From Nymphaea colorata (taxonomy: Eukaryota; Streptophyta; Magnoliopsida; Nymphaeales; Nymphaeaceae), in the NCBI RefSeq assembly GCF_008831285.2, contig NC_045140.1, positions 6,568,505 to 6,632,504 on the forward strand: DNA of 64,000 nucleotides, read 5' to 3'. Shown one piece after another: positions 36,790 to 47,168 of this stretch. Below the pieces are notes generated by a model. It saw nothing but the letters and a program-made list of their open reading frames with translations. It ran no database searches and was not told the DNA's origin. Made by a program: the position numbers and the translations under genes. Numbering within the stretch: the first letter of the stretch is position 1; each line of letters begins with the position of its first letter.

Positions 36790-38060
36790 AAAGGAAATAA
36801 CAACGCAGTCTATTGTTGCCCATGGAATTGATTTCCTGTTGCCAAGCTCAGAATCAAACGTAGCTTTTAGAGCAGCTGGGCCACTATCATACCAAAAAAT
36901 GAATCGGTGTAGACTACCCACATGGCGTGACTCGGAAAATGTTCATCATCAACATGATGATCTTTCACGGCTTTTCACGTCTTCCTCTATTTTTTTTTTC
37001 TTCCTGTGTGGTTCATGTCGGCAGGGGTGTTATTTTCGTGGTTTTCTTGGTAATAGAGTGAGTTTTGAAATATTTTTCTTTTTGACAGAACGAAAATGAA
37101 GAAAGAACTTGTGAAAGTATTTCTTCAAGCAATATCTATTTGTAGTGTCAGGGATATCAACTTATTATGTCGTAATATGCAAGTTGAAGCACAATAATAG
37201 GAGCACTTCTTGACATCGAAAGAAGACATTGTAGCTTAGAAGAACAAGGGGTTGAGTAAAAACTTTGACACTCTGGCATACTGTATTGAGTTTCCTTGTC
37301 ACCAGAAAAATTACTTTTTTGAAAAAAAAATGTAAGAAGAAAAGAAAGAATGAATTAACTGAGAAGCGAGTTTTCGATTTCGTTTGCTTGTGGTGCAAAT
37401 AAAAAAAAGGGAATGAATTAACTAATCATCGACCGCCACCATGAATTAAAAAACCAACCCAGTCTATTGTTGTCCATGGAATTGTTTTCCTGTTGCTAGC
37501 CTCAGAATCAAACACATCATTTACAACAACTTGGGCTACTTTCATACGGAAAAAAAAAAAAAACGTTGTGACTCACATGGCAGGCGAGGAAAATTTCCAT
37601 CTTCTACATGATGATCTTGCATGAATTTCAAAGGTTTCTCTTTTTCTCTTTTGTTTGCAGTGCAAGTCGGCACGGATATTCTTTTTGGTTTTCTTGGTAA
37701 TAGAGCGAGTTTTTGAAATATTTAAATCTATTTTTTTGATAAAAATCAAAGCTAATAAAAACTTGTTGAAAATGGTTGAGGGGTTTGGCTCAATATCTTA
37801 AGGGTGGGCAAAAAGTTTTCATTTTGAGCATTACGAGTGTTACTTTTCTATACTGCAAAATGAAAGTCACCAATGTACAAATTGAAGCGGCACTCCAAAA
37901 CACTGAAAGCAGACCTTATACTTTATAAAAATAAATTGTCGAGCATTTCATATGGAAAGAGTTAAAAGAAAACTATTAGTTTTTAAATGAGTAAAAAAAA
38001 ACAAAATGAATTAACCTAGGAAAGGGTTTTCCATTTTCATTTCTTTTTGCACCGTGAGAA
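36790..38060 (+). repeat. Diverged tandem duplication, ~660-bp period
   Basis: 36790-37100 aligns with 37456-37735 (CAGTCTATTGTTG-CCATGGAATTG, CCTCAGAATCAAAC-like text, TCTTGGTAATAGAG-GAGTTT). The parts that follow (near 37180 and 37880, with GAATGAATTAAC near 37410 and 38010) match more weakly. No coding content is seen. Confidence 0.75.
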
Positions 38061-39480
38061 ACGAGTTTCTTCCCCTTAAAGGCGTGTTTGATGGTTAAAG
38101 GCCGTCAAATGGGGTGGACTTCACCTAACATGCACAATGTATGTTAAAATAAGGAGAGAAAAAGTCAAACTCCAATTAACTCAAGTAAATTCGAGCTTCA
38201 CTTTTAAATATAAAAACATTTCTCAATTTAACTAACAAAACTAGAAATGCCTTACATTTGTTCTTGGTCAACATTGGCATTAAAAAAAGTGTTTGTGTCT
38301 TGCAAACAACCTAACTAAACAGAACGATGGACAAAGCGATGGCATATTAGGTTCCCCTTTTCCTAGAAAAATGGAAAAATGAAAAGTTTTGTCGATTAAA
38401 AAGTCTTGGATTACAAGTGAAACTTATCCGCGACAAGTTCGGCTCGGATTATTAGCCGCGCGTTTTATGAATTACTCAAAAAAAAAAAAAAGCTGTTCCA
38501 CTTAAGCGCACACTGCACAGCTTTCTTGTGTAAGAAATCGGAAAAAGGTTCGACTTATCTTTTATCTCGAGATAGCAATGGTCATGTTTGTTCTCTCTAG
38601 GTGGCAAATCATTTCCTCCCTACAATAGGATTATACCTTTTGAGGTGAAATTTTTTTCCATGCATGGTGGTTGAAAGACAAGTAGTCCCCAAAAGTTGGG
38701 CCAAATATTGCCCAAGGACACCTAATTCTTTGTTCCCTCTTGAGAACCTCAACTTTTCATTACTTCATCAGCTCCTTCTGCTATTTACGAGGAAATAATA
38801 GTAGTAAAATATTTTAGAGATGAAGTTCATGACCATGGGATGCAATCAAACACTTCTTTTTTATTGCAAGTTTTGTTGAACATGATGACTATTTCATCAG
38901 TCATCATTTTCTTGCTTTATTTTCTCATACCTTGCTTTGCCTGTTTGATACTATGCTAGTTGGATTTTTTTCAAGTTTGTATGGTTTTTTTTTTTGTAGC
39001 ATTAAATACGGAGAATTTTACCATGCATTTTTCATTGAATTCCGAAAAACTTCCCAGGCAAAAATAAAAGTCGAACTTAGAGAGGTCCGACTTTGTTTCA
39101 CAAAAAAATCTTCCTCCCGTACATTTTCTTTCGTATCAAACGAGGCCTCAATGTTTAGAGTTGCGTCAGGGTTAGAGCTCGTTCAAACCATGAATCTACC
39201 ACCTAATAACCATTGTGTGGATGACTTTGGAGAGGAAGGTTTAAATGGTGAAGAGCCTTTTTACTTTTTTTTTTTTTCTTTTTACTAGGACCCTTATTTC
39301 ATTCAACTTTAAATCCATTTTTAACATATAATGTGAATTTAACTGATCTTAAAAAGTAACATCAAACACAAGATAAATATGAAAAAAAAAGGAACTTTAA
39401 AGGCATGTTTTAATTACTTTTTTTTTCCTATAAAACATTTGGAGGAAAAAATGACAAAATCGTTTAAGTTGTTTAACTGC
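38061..39480. other. No gene recognised
   Basis: AT-rich intergenic sequence. A frame at 38932-39288 has no family resemblance. Confidence 0.4.
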
Positions 39481-39499
39481 CGTTTTTAATCCCTCGACA

Positions 39500-39760
39500 A
39501 CATTCGCGGGTTGGATAACGCAGCAGAGGAGCGAAAGACGGGGGTGGGACCCACCGGCACCAATTTTATTTGGAGGAGAAGCCAAGAAAATGTTTTCTCC
39601 AACATTTTCCTTTATGCGGGGAAAATGTTCACAACAAAAAACCATATAAATGAACAAATAAGTTCAAAATTGCGCCGGGTCCCATCTCCTATTTTTATTT
39701 ATTTATTTTATTTCCCCCCTTCCTTTCTTCCCCCACCTCCCTTATTCTCTCTCTCGCGTT
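39500..39760 (+). promoter_or_regulatory. Probable promoter region of the MHK-like kinase gene
   Basis: GC content rises sharply. A long pyrimidine tract at 39712-39758, of the Y-patch type common at plant core promoters, precedes a GC-rich leader-like stretch. A perfect 9-bp inverted repeat, GAAAATGTT (39586-39594) and AACATTTTC (39601-39609), is followed by a further GAAAATGTT at 39621-39629. There is no clear TATA box apart from TTTATTTATTTATTTTATTT at 39697-39716. The transcription start cannot be fixed from sequence. Confidence 0.4.
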
Positions 39761-40509
39761 GCAGAGCAAAATCGGGCCTTCTCTTCATCACCAAGAATGT
39801 GATTCCGATCGATCTCGAGCCCCGGGAATATTAGTCCGAATCTGGAGATTTCTCCGTTTTCCTGTGCCTCTCCTTCCGCCGGTCGTCGTGGGTACGGTCT
39901 CTGGTCGCCCCTCATTGGCGGGTTTAGCATCCTGGAACTGATCCTCCTCCTCTTCCGTCTCCCGCTCTATTGTTATTTTGCTTCCCTGATTAATGATCTT
40001 CGACACCCATTTTGCCTAATTTTCTGATTGTTTTGGTGCTTGATTTTTTTGGCTTTTGGTTTCTTCTTTTCTTCCTCATTTTCTCTTTGTCATTTGGCTT
40101 CTCTTTTGAAGGTTATTGGTATTGGGTCGACTGCCCGTTTTCTGTCTTAATCTTCTATCGTTGCTCTTTTCTTCCACGTATTCTGAAAAAAAAAAAATGT
40201 CCTCTAGGCGTTTACAAGAGCTTCGCGATGTTGGTTCTTTTTTGCTTTTTGTGAAAAGATTTTATTGATTTTTCCACTTTCATTCAAAATTTTATCCGAT
40301 CAAAATGGGATTTCTGTCAATGGTGATAGTTTTTTGTCGTTCTACGTTTAAACCTCTGTTTTGCGAATTGGAGGGACTTCTTCTTGTGTTGGTTTCTTTA
40401 GGATTCCGTCTTATCCCTATTGAGTGGGCTTTTATTCTTTATTGCTGTTCTGATACATGAGAAATACTGAAGTGTTTCAATTTTATGTGCTACACACTAC
40501 AGTGCTAGA

Positions 40510-40810
40510 ATTCTCGAGAATACAACACAGAGAATGTTTCAGTTCCCTTTCTTCCCATTCGTTCCATTTTTCTTTGTCGATTAATGAACTTGTGTCTTTT
40601 TTCTCTTTGGTTTGCTTAATTTTCTCTCTCGTAATGCAACGCAGAGGGCGTTGTAGTTCAACAGAGAATCTTTAGTTCCACATCTTCCTATTTATTTCAT
40701 TTTTTTCGTTTTGATTCGTCGATTTATTGCTTTCTTTTGCTTATGAGCAACAGAGAATGTTTCAGTTCCATATCTTCCTATTTGCTTCATTTTATTCATG
40801 AACTTGGCTT
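40510..40810 (+). repeat. Degenerate repeat, three copies, in the kinase 5' leader intron
   Basis: An AACACAGAGAATGTTTCAGTTCC-like unit followed by TCTTCC-ATT occurs near 40520, 40655 and 40748. Confidence 0.6.
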
Positions 40811-41414
40811 TCTTTTTTTTAAATGTTTATGAATACTCAACTATGACACCCTTTGTTACCAAAAACCAGGTCAGAAAATGTCTATTCGGCTGAACTTTTT
40901 AGGAAATCAACATCATTGCTGAGTTGGGTCTTGTCTACTTCCCATGGTAAATTTGTTTTCGAGGGTATATTAGAAAAAGAATATTGGCTTTTATCTGTTT
41001 GTCTTGTATATGGTTCCTTATCTTCTGTTGATTTTGATGCCCAAAATCTTCAAATGGGAAACCCTATCTGGTCCAACATCTGTAGAAAAGTTTCGACATC
41101 TTTAGGTTGTGATAACCTATGTATTAAAATTAGCCAGAGAGCATTCTTACTCTCTTCTAATAGATTCTGCCATTGATTTCCCACGCTTTTCTCCTGGATT
41201 TAGTGCATATATGTGCTTTCCTCTTGCTGTTTGAGGGCTTCTAATTTTCAGTAGTAAGTTACATGATGTGCATTAATTTTTTCCAAGAACCAGCTAAAAT
41301 ATGGTTTTGCGTGGCCTTTCACTTCTCCTGTGAAAGAAATTAATGATGTTTGTGTTTTATACCTCTGCAGATTTCTTATGCTGGTGATTCAACTTCTGGA
41401 TATCTTCAAGTTTA

Positions 41415-41546
41415 ATGGAGCAGAGGCTCATTGATCCTGGATCTCTTTTACTAGTTAAACCTAGTGCTGTGGCAGCTATGGCTACAATTGAGAACTTTGG
41501 AATTGCTATGGTTGTGCGGATGATTTTAGCTCATTCCAGCAGCTAA
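41415..41546 (+). other. Upstream ORF, 43 codons, in the kinase 5' leader
   Basis: An ATG opens a 43-codon frame 45 bp after a good 3' splice site (CTCTGCAG ending at 41370). A second upstream frame, 41562-41738 (58 codons), ends 35 bp before the kinase ATG. If this stretch stays in the mature mRNA, both would reduce translation of the kinase. The peptides resemble nothing I know. The leader could instead be spliced past them. Confidence 0.4.
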
Positions 41547-41773
41547 AGATTGCATCTGGGGATGCCGATAATACATTGGACAATGTTTAATTGTTCATGC
41601 AATAAAAAAAGGGTCGTCCAGAATGTCTTTCATTTCCTGCTTCCTTGTCAACGATTTTTGAATTTCCAAGTCACAGCAAGTGACAAGTACTTAGTCACCA
41701 GCATCACCTGTGCAAGTGCTCAGTTAAAAGTTCAGTAAGCCACTGCCAATCAGGGCTGTGGAGAACTGAAGTC

Positions 41774-44700
41774 ATGGAACGGTGACTATGCTCATTTCTT
41801 CATAGCTTCTTTTCTAATTACTTAGTCTCTTCCTTTTGGTGATAGGCCACTGACTCTGAACTGCCTGTAGGTACAAAGTCATTGAGGAGTTAGGAGATGG
41901 AACTTGTGGAAGTGTCTTCAAGGCATTGAACCTAGAAACAAATGAGATTGTGAGTTTTCTCTTGTTAACTTAAGTACGCTAGGTCTATTCCTTTTGGGTC
42001 TGTGTATGACTGGCATACACTTGCAGAGGCACATACTAGTGCACATGAAGGAAGTCTTTGTGATGTCTTTGCAGATAACTAGCCAACAAATCTGTACCTA
42101 GTATTTTTCCTATATGAATTTGCTAGAGCTTGCAGGTTTAGGCAAATTACAGGAAGGATGTCTAAAGGTGTATAGATGCAAGCCTTGGATGACTTTACAC
42201 CATCCATGTAAGAAACAGGATGAGAAACTCAGCAAGCAAGGCACATGGGTGGTCCAGGGATCAAAGGCACTAGCCACCATGAGGACTTTAATAAGTAAAT
42301 AAACTACAGTAGCCTAAAATATGTCATTGGAGGAAGCTGTATGTTCAACTTCATTAAAGTCTGGCCATTAGTATCTGTTAGACTGCCACAGATGCTGGAA
42401 TATGGCCAATAATTTTGGGATTTGTCACTTAGGTGCCCAATACAAATCATAATTTTAAATCGTATTATTAGTTGTTGGTCCTTCATTGTTGGCCATTGAA
42501 TTGATTGTCTTTGTTAATGTCAATTCAATGGGCAAATGCTTTCTTCTTTCAATTTTATGCTTGATTGTTATCAGTTGGTCAACTTGGTCCTGTTAATGCT
42601 TCTCAAGTTCATCTGGTGGAGCTTGTGTGCAGGTTGCCATCAAGAAGATGAAGAGGAAATTTTATGTTTGGGAAGAGTGTATTAATCTGCGGGAAGTGAA
42701 GGTATGCTATTTATGTTAATGCGAAGATGCATCTGTTCTTCTTTCTTGTTGATGATGAACAAGTGGTTTGTCCTTTGTGCTTTGCAAGCTAACTTGCACT
42801 TTTTTGGCAGTCCCTTCGTAAATTGAACCATCCCAATATTGTCAAGTTGAAGGAGGTTGTCAGGGAGAACCATGAGCTTTTCTTTATATTCGAATACATG
42901 GTCTGAACATGGCCCTAAATACATCAGCTTAGGTTCTTTGTCTCTCTACAACATCAGTATATGATTTTTCCCGTGTGGAAAATGTGTGCAGGAGTGTAAC
43001 TTGTACCAGGTTATGCAAGGCAGACAAATTCCATTTTCTGAGGCAGAGATTCGGAATCTTATGTCACAAGTCTTGCAAGGGCTAGCTTACATGCATAAGA
43101 ACGGATATTTTCATCGTGACCTTAAGCCAGGTACAGAGCATTCTTCTTCTCTTTTGCATCCTATGCAGCTAAAATTTATCTTATTGTGGAAGACTTAAGA
43201 TGTTGGTTCCTGAGTGTGAGAACGATCTGTTATTAAACTCTGTGCAGAAAACCTGCTTGTAACGGATGATGTTATTAAAATTGCTGATTTTGGCTTGGCG
43301 AGAGAAGTAACATCTGTACCACCTTACACTGATTATGTTTCAACAAGATGGTGAGTTTTCCATGCATGTTTACTGCTAGTAGTTTTTCACTTAGGTGTAG
43401 TGTCCTGTTTGTCACTTGGCTAAGGCAGAGAATGGTGTAATGAGTGGAGGTTAAGAATATTTCTGTTAGACAGATTTCTTTTTTCTTTTTCGTTTCCTGG
43501 GTTTGTTTGGAAACTGTAAAATCTTTTGCATTATACCAGCCAACCTCCTATGCTTTATATGGTGATGGATCGCTTTGATGTTCTGGCAATAGTTTCTCAT
43601 GTTTATGTTTTTCCAGTGACTCATTTAATCTATATTTCTTGCTTACTGTCTATTTGGCTTTATTTTTTGTTAATGTCTTATTAGGTACCGAGCTCCTGAA
43701 GTCTTACTGCAGTCTCTAACATATACTCCTGCAATTGGTATGCAGTTTTTAACTTATTGTTAATTTGTTATAGAATGTCTTTCAATTGTCATATTACTAG
43801 TCTATGGACACTTTTAGGTTCAACTTGTTACAGGTCTTTGCTCTACAGTTCCAGTACCGAGCTGTCAAAAATTTGGATAATATCCCTACGCTTCTGCCGA
43901 TTTCCCCATTAATTAGTTTCATTGATGACCTAATTATGTTATCATCTGATTAGCAGTAATTGGTTGATAATTTACTATATGATTCTTTGTTGGGCATGTT
44001 ACTAATTCATAGTGTCCACAGACATGTGGGCCATTGGTGCAATACTGGCTGAACTTTTCACATTAAATCCTCTTTTCCCTGGTGAAAGGTAAAATCAATT
44101 GATTTTAGCATTATTTTGTTAGTTTATTAGTTGTTCTCCAACTGATTTTCACTCTGGCTAAAATGTATTTGTGCAGTCTTGCACATGCATGAAGTCTTTT
44201 TATAGCCTTTATAACGGGATTTGTTCTTTTCAATTTGCCCTGCTTAACCTGATTAATTTATGTAATCTTCTTATCTTACAGTGAAACTGATCAAATATAC
44301 AAGATATGCAACGTGCTTGGAACACCTGATTATGCCACATGGCCTGAAGGGATGTACCTCTCGCAATCCCTGAACTTCAGTTTTGTGCAGGTTTGATGAT
44401 ATGTTTCTTCACTTTATTCAATCTTACTCTTAATGTGTTGTTCTGGAACACATTGTTCATTTTTTTTTTTTACTTGTCATGTTTTCTTTGGATTGTCATG
44501 CTTTGTTTGATGAACGTCTTTTTTCCTATGCAGGTGAAGCCTGCTAACCTTTCAGAACTTATTCCTCAGGCCAGTCCAGATGCACTTGATCTGATTATGG
44601 TATGTATCGTCTCTCTTCAGTATTTCATACTATTCAGTACAGTGAGGCTTATTGATGTGAAACATGTGTAGCACCTATGTGCGTGGGATCCACAGAAGAG

Positions 44701-45869
44701 GCCTACAGCAGAGCAGTCACTTCATCATCCCTTCTTCAATGTAATTTCCCATTGTTGTCTGATATGTTTAAATAAACACTTAAAGGAACATTCTGACAGT
44801 CTTATTTGAAAAGGTTGGCATGCTGCATACTTTCCCTTTCCTGGCATCAGATGGCCTTGAGGAAACACCAAATCAAGCTGGTAAGATAAAAAAATGTCTT
44901 CAGATGAAGAAACAAAAGAACTTCATTTTCTGAGGGTGTTTTGTTTGTAAAACTGTGTTCCTAATCTCAACAGAACCTGAGCCAAAGCTTGAGCTGAATC
45001 TGTGGGATTTCGGTACTGCATCAGATGATTGCTATCTTGGACTGACATTGGGGATAAAACCTAGTGTGTCTGATCTGGGTATTTTTCTCCTTTGCTCTTT
45101 TTTTCCAATATTTTTATGCTAGATTGATTTTTATTAACTAGATTTTCAGAAGATTCATAAACTAAAAAAAGCCCATAAAAGCCTATTGGCGACTCTTGGA
45201 GTCACGACTGTGGCTATTGGCTATATGGGGATGTAAGAAGCAGGACGTAGTTGGTTTTGTTGGCACCTAGCGGCTATACCTATTTATGACCGAAGATGGG
45301 TGTACTATTGAGTCTTGTGTGTTCTTAAAAGAATTTCTTCTTTACAGGTGTCGTACCCAAAATCTCACATATTTGCGAGTATGACTTCATCGGCACACAG
45401 GGAATGTTGCTTGATTCTGAATTTCAAGGCTACTCTGGGACATCAAGTATTGAAAAATTTCCCAATTATTGCTTTTGTTAAAGCTTTCTGCAGCTGATCT
45501 GATTTTGCATTTATTTTACATTTTTTCTTTTTTTTTTTCCTGTGTGCAGCAGCATTTTGGCCATTGTTAACTCTGGCCTGCAGTTCAAGTGCTGTACCAG
45601 TGAGTTCCTCGTTGCAGTCTTCTTATTTGAGAAACGGCAGGTAATAACATCTTGTATTCGAGTTATGTTCCCATTTTCAATTGTTCTCTCTGCTTATTGA
45701 TTTCTGAAGTGGAGCGTTTCTCACCTTTATTTCCAGTCAAGCCATGAATCCACCTATTGGAGTCGGAGAATCTTCAGAATTTGCGATTGCTGCAATGCAG
45801 TCCAATTCTTTTGACAGGCATTCACTTGGGTTGGCGATCTCATTGCCCTTCCATCAGGGACGTGTTTGA
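41774..45869 (+). CDS. MHK: MHK-like CMGC protein kinase (RCK/MAK family)
   Basis: Sixteen coding exons: 41774-41781, 41871-41949, 42633-42701, 42811-42900, 42992-43130, 43248-43350, 43685-43737, 44022-44088, 44282-44390, 44534-44599, 44672-44740, 44814-44880, 44974-45078, 45348-45446, 45550-45640, 45737-45869. All junctions are GT-AG and in phase, giving 448 residues, close to Arabidopsis MHK (At4g13020). The first exon codes only MER, with R split. Kinase landmarks: glycine loop GDGTCGSV 11-18, catalytic K33, alpha-C E50, HRDLKPEN 123-130, DFG 142-144, TDY activation motif 156-158, APE 166-168. TDY fits the MAK/ICK/MOK group, whose members are activated by dual T and Y phosphorylation. After the kinase domain a plant-specific tail has [19 protein letters not shown] and AFWPLL, as in other plant MHKs. 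The substrate is unknown. The least certain junctions are the acceptor at 44812-44813, the weak donor after 45446 (GTATTG) and the acceptor at 45548-45549. Confidence 0.95.
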
Positions 45870-46007
45870 GTAAATTTATGGACCACAGCCCTGTTACCAC
45901 TAACTATAATCTCTAACACTAATACTTGTAGATATCCTTTTTTTTTTTTTTTTGGGGTTTTTCCTGATGAAAGATGTTTGGGTTTGGAATTTGGTGAAGC
46001 AAATGTT

Positions 46008-46013
46008 AATAAA
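46008..46013 (+). terminator. Candidate poly(A) signal of the kinase gene
   Basis: AATAAA lies 139 bp after the stop codon. It is the first canonical hexamer I see downstream of the stop. Confidence 0.5.
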
Positions 46014-46139
46014 TTGAGCTGAACATTGTACCAAATTCCTCCAAAGTCTTGCTGAGATTCTTGTGAATATAGATGCCACTTTGTGGTTTCTTCTATAGCA
46101 GAGCTCAATGCAATTATTGTTTTTTTTTTTCATGGGCAT

Positions 46140-47090
46140 ACCTTAACCCACAATTTGAAGAACTTTTTGTCCAAAGGCTGCAAATTTAGTTATTTTGAGT
46201 GCCGAAGTGGGTGCCATATGAAGGGGATGCAGGTTCAATGAATGATGCCAAATTAGAAACCTCCAAATGCCATGGTATAGCTGGTCGAACTAGCAGCAGC
46301 ATGATGAAAGATTGATCGTTAGTTCAAATCCCAAGGGTTTTATTTCTCTAAACTGTAAACAATAAGGTTGTGATATTATAGTTGATGGATGTATTGCACC
46401 CAGATCTTGAAACAGCAGTAAACAACAATAAGGAGAATTTAAGCCCTTGAATTCTTTGCATAATGCAATCTTTGCCACGTAAAAGTCACCTACCTATATA
46501 ATGTTCGTGTACGATCTTACAAGCTGGCATAGTTCATGCCGATATAAATCTTCATAAAATCACGTCTGCTGTGGAAAAGCATACTCCACGTGCGGACGTT
46601 GTTATAGGTTTTTCAACATGACTTCCAACCCATTTATTCTTGCTTAAATTCACCTTCCGGCAACTAAAAGACCATTTTCTTCCAAATTTAAGAGTTCCGT
46701 AGCATCAAATTCTAATTTTCTTACTGTCACTAGTGGGCCTTGAGCTGAAATGGTTTGGCAAGCATTTAAAGGCCAATAAATAGCGATGGAGAAAGGAGCC
46801 AGTCTGTAGAACTGTCGACCATTAAGTCGACGATGGAGTCATCAATGGGATGCATTTGAACTTGCCACCCATAAAAAATATGTTCTTGTAGTGTAACGCG
46901 CTCTGATTGAAGTGAACTAGTTTTTAAGGAATCAGCTGCCAATGTTTTAACCTAATAAGAAAATTATAAATTTTTTTCTTTAATGTCTAAAACAATCTAT
47001 AAGAATTTTAAAAATCAAGTTTCAAAAGTAACGACTTTTTTTTAATTAATTCTATGGTGAACGATTTTTTTTTTTGTAGAAAGAACAATT
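46140..47090. other. Intergenic between kinase and glycosyltransferase genes
   Basis: No coding frame with family resemblance. It presumably holds upstream elements of the glycosyltransferase gene, but I recognise none. Confidence 0.4.
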
Positions 47091-47100
47091 ATGATATATA

Positions 47101-47110
47101 TTTATATATA
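47101..47110 (+). promoter_or_regulatory. Candidate TATA box of the glycosyltransferase gene
   Basis: TTTATATATA lies 59 bp upstream of the start codon, which would give a very short leader made mostly of the GA repeat. Further TATATAT text just upstream makes the exact box uncertain. Confidence 0.45.
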
Positions 47111-47112
47111 GG

Positions 47113-47118
<6 letters not shown>

Positions 47119-47157
<39 letters not shown>
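47119..47157. repeat. (GA)n microsatellite in the glycosyltransferase leader
   Basis: About 19 GA units end 11 bp before the ATG at 47169. Length changes here could alter the leader or the TATA-to-ATG spacing. Confidence 0.95.
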
Positions 47158-47159
<2 letters not shown>

Positions 47160-47168
47160 TGTGACACA

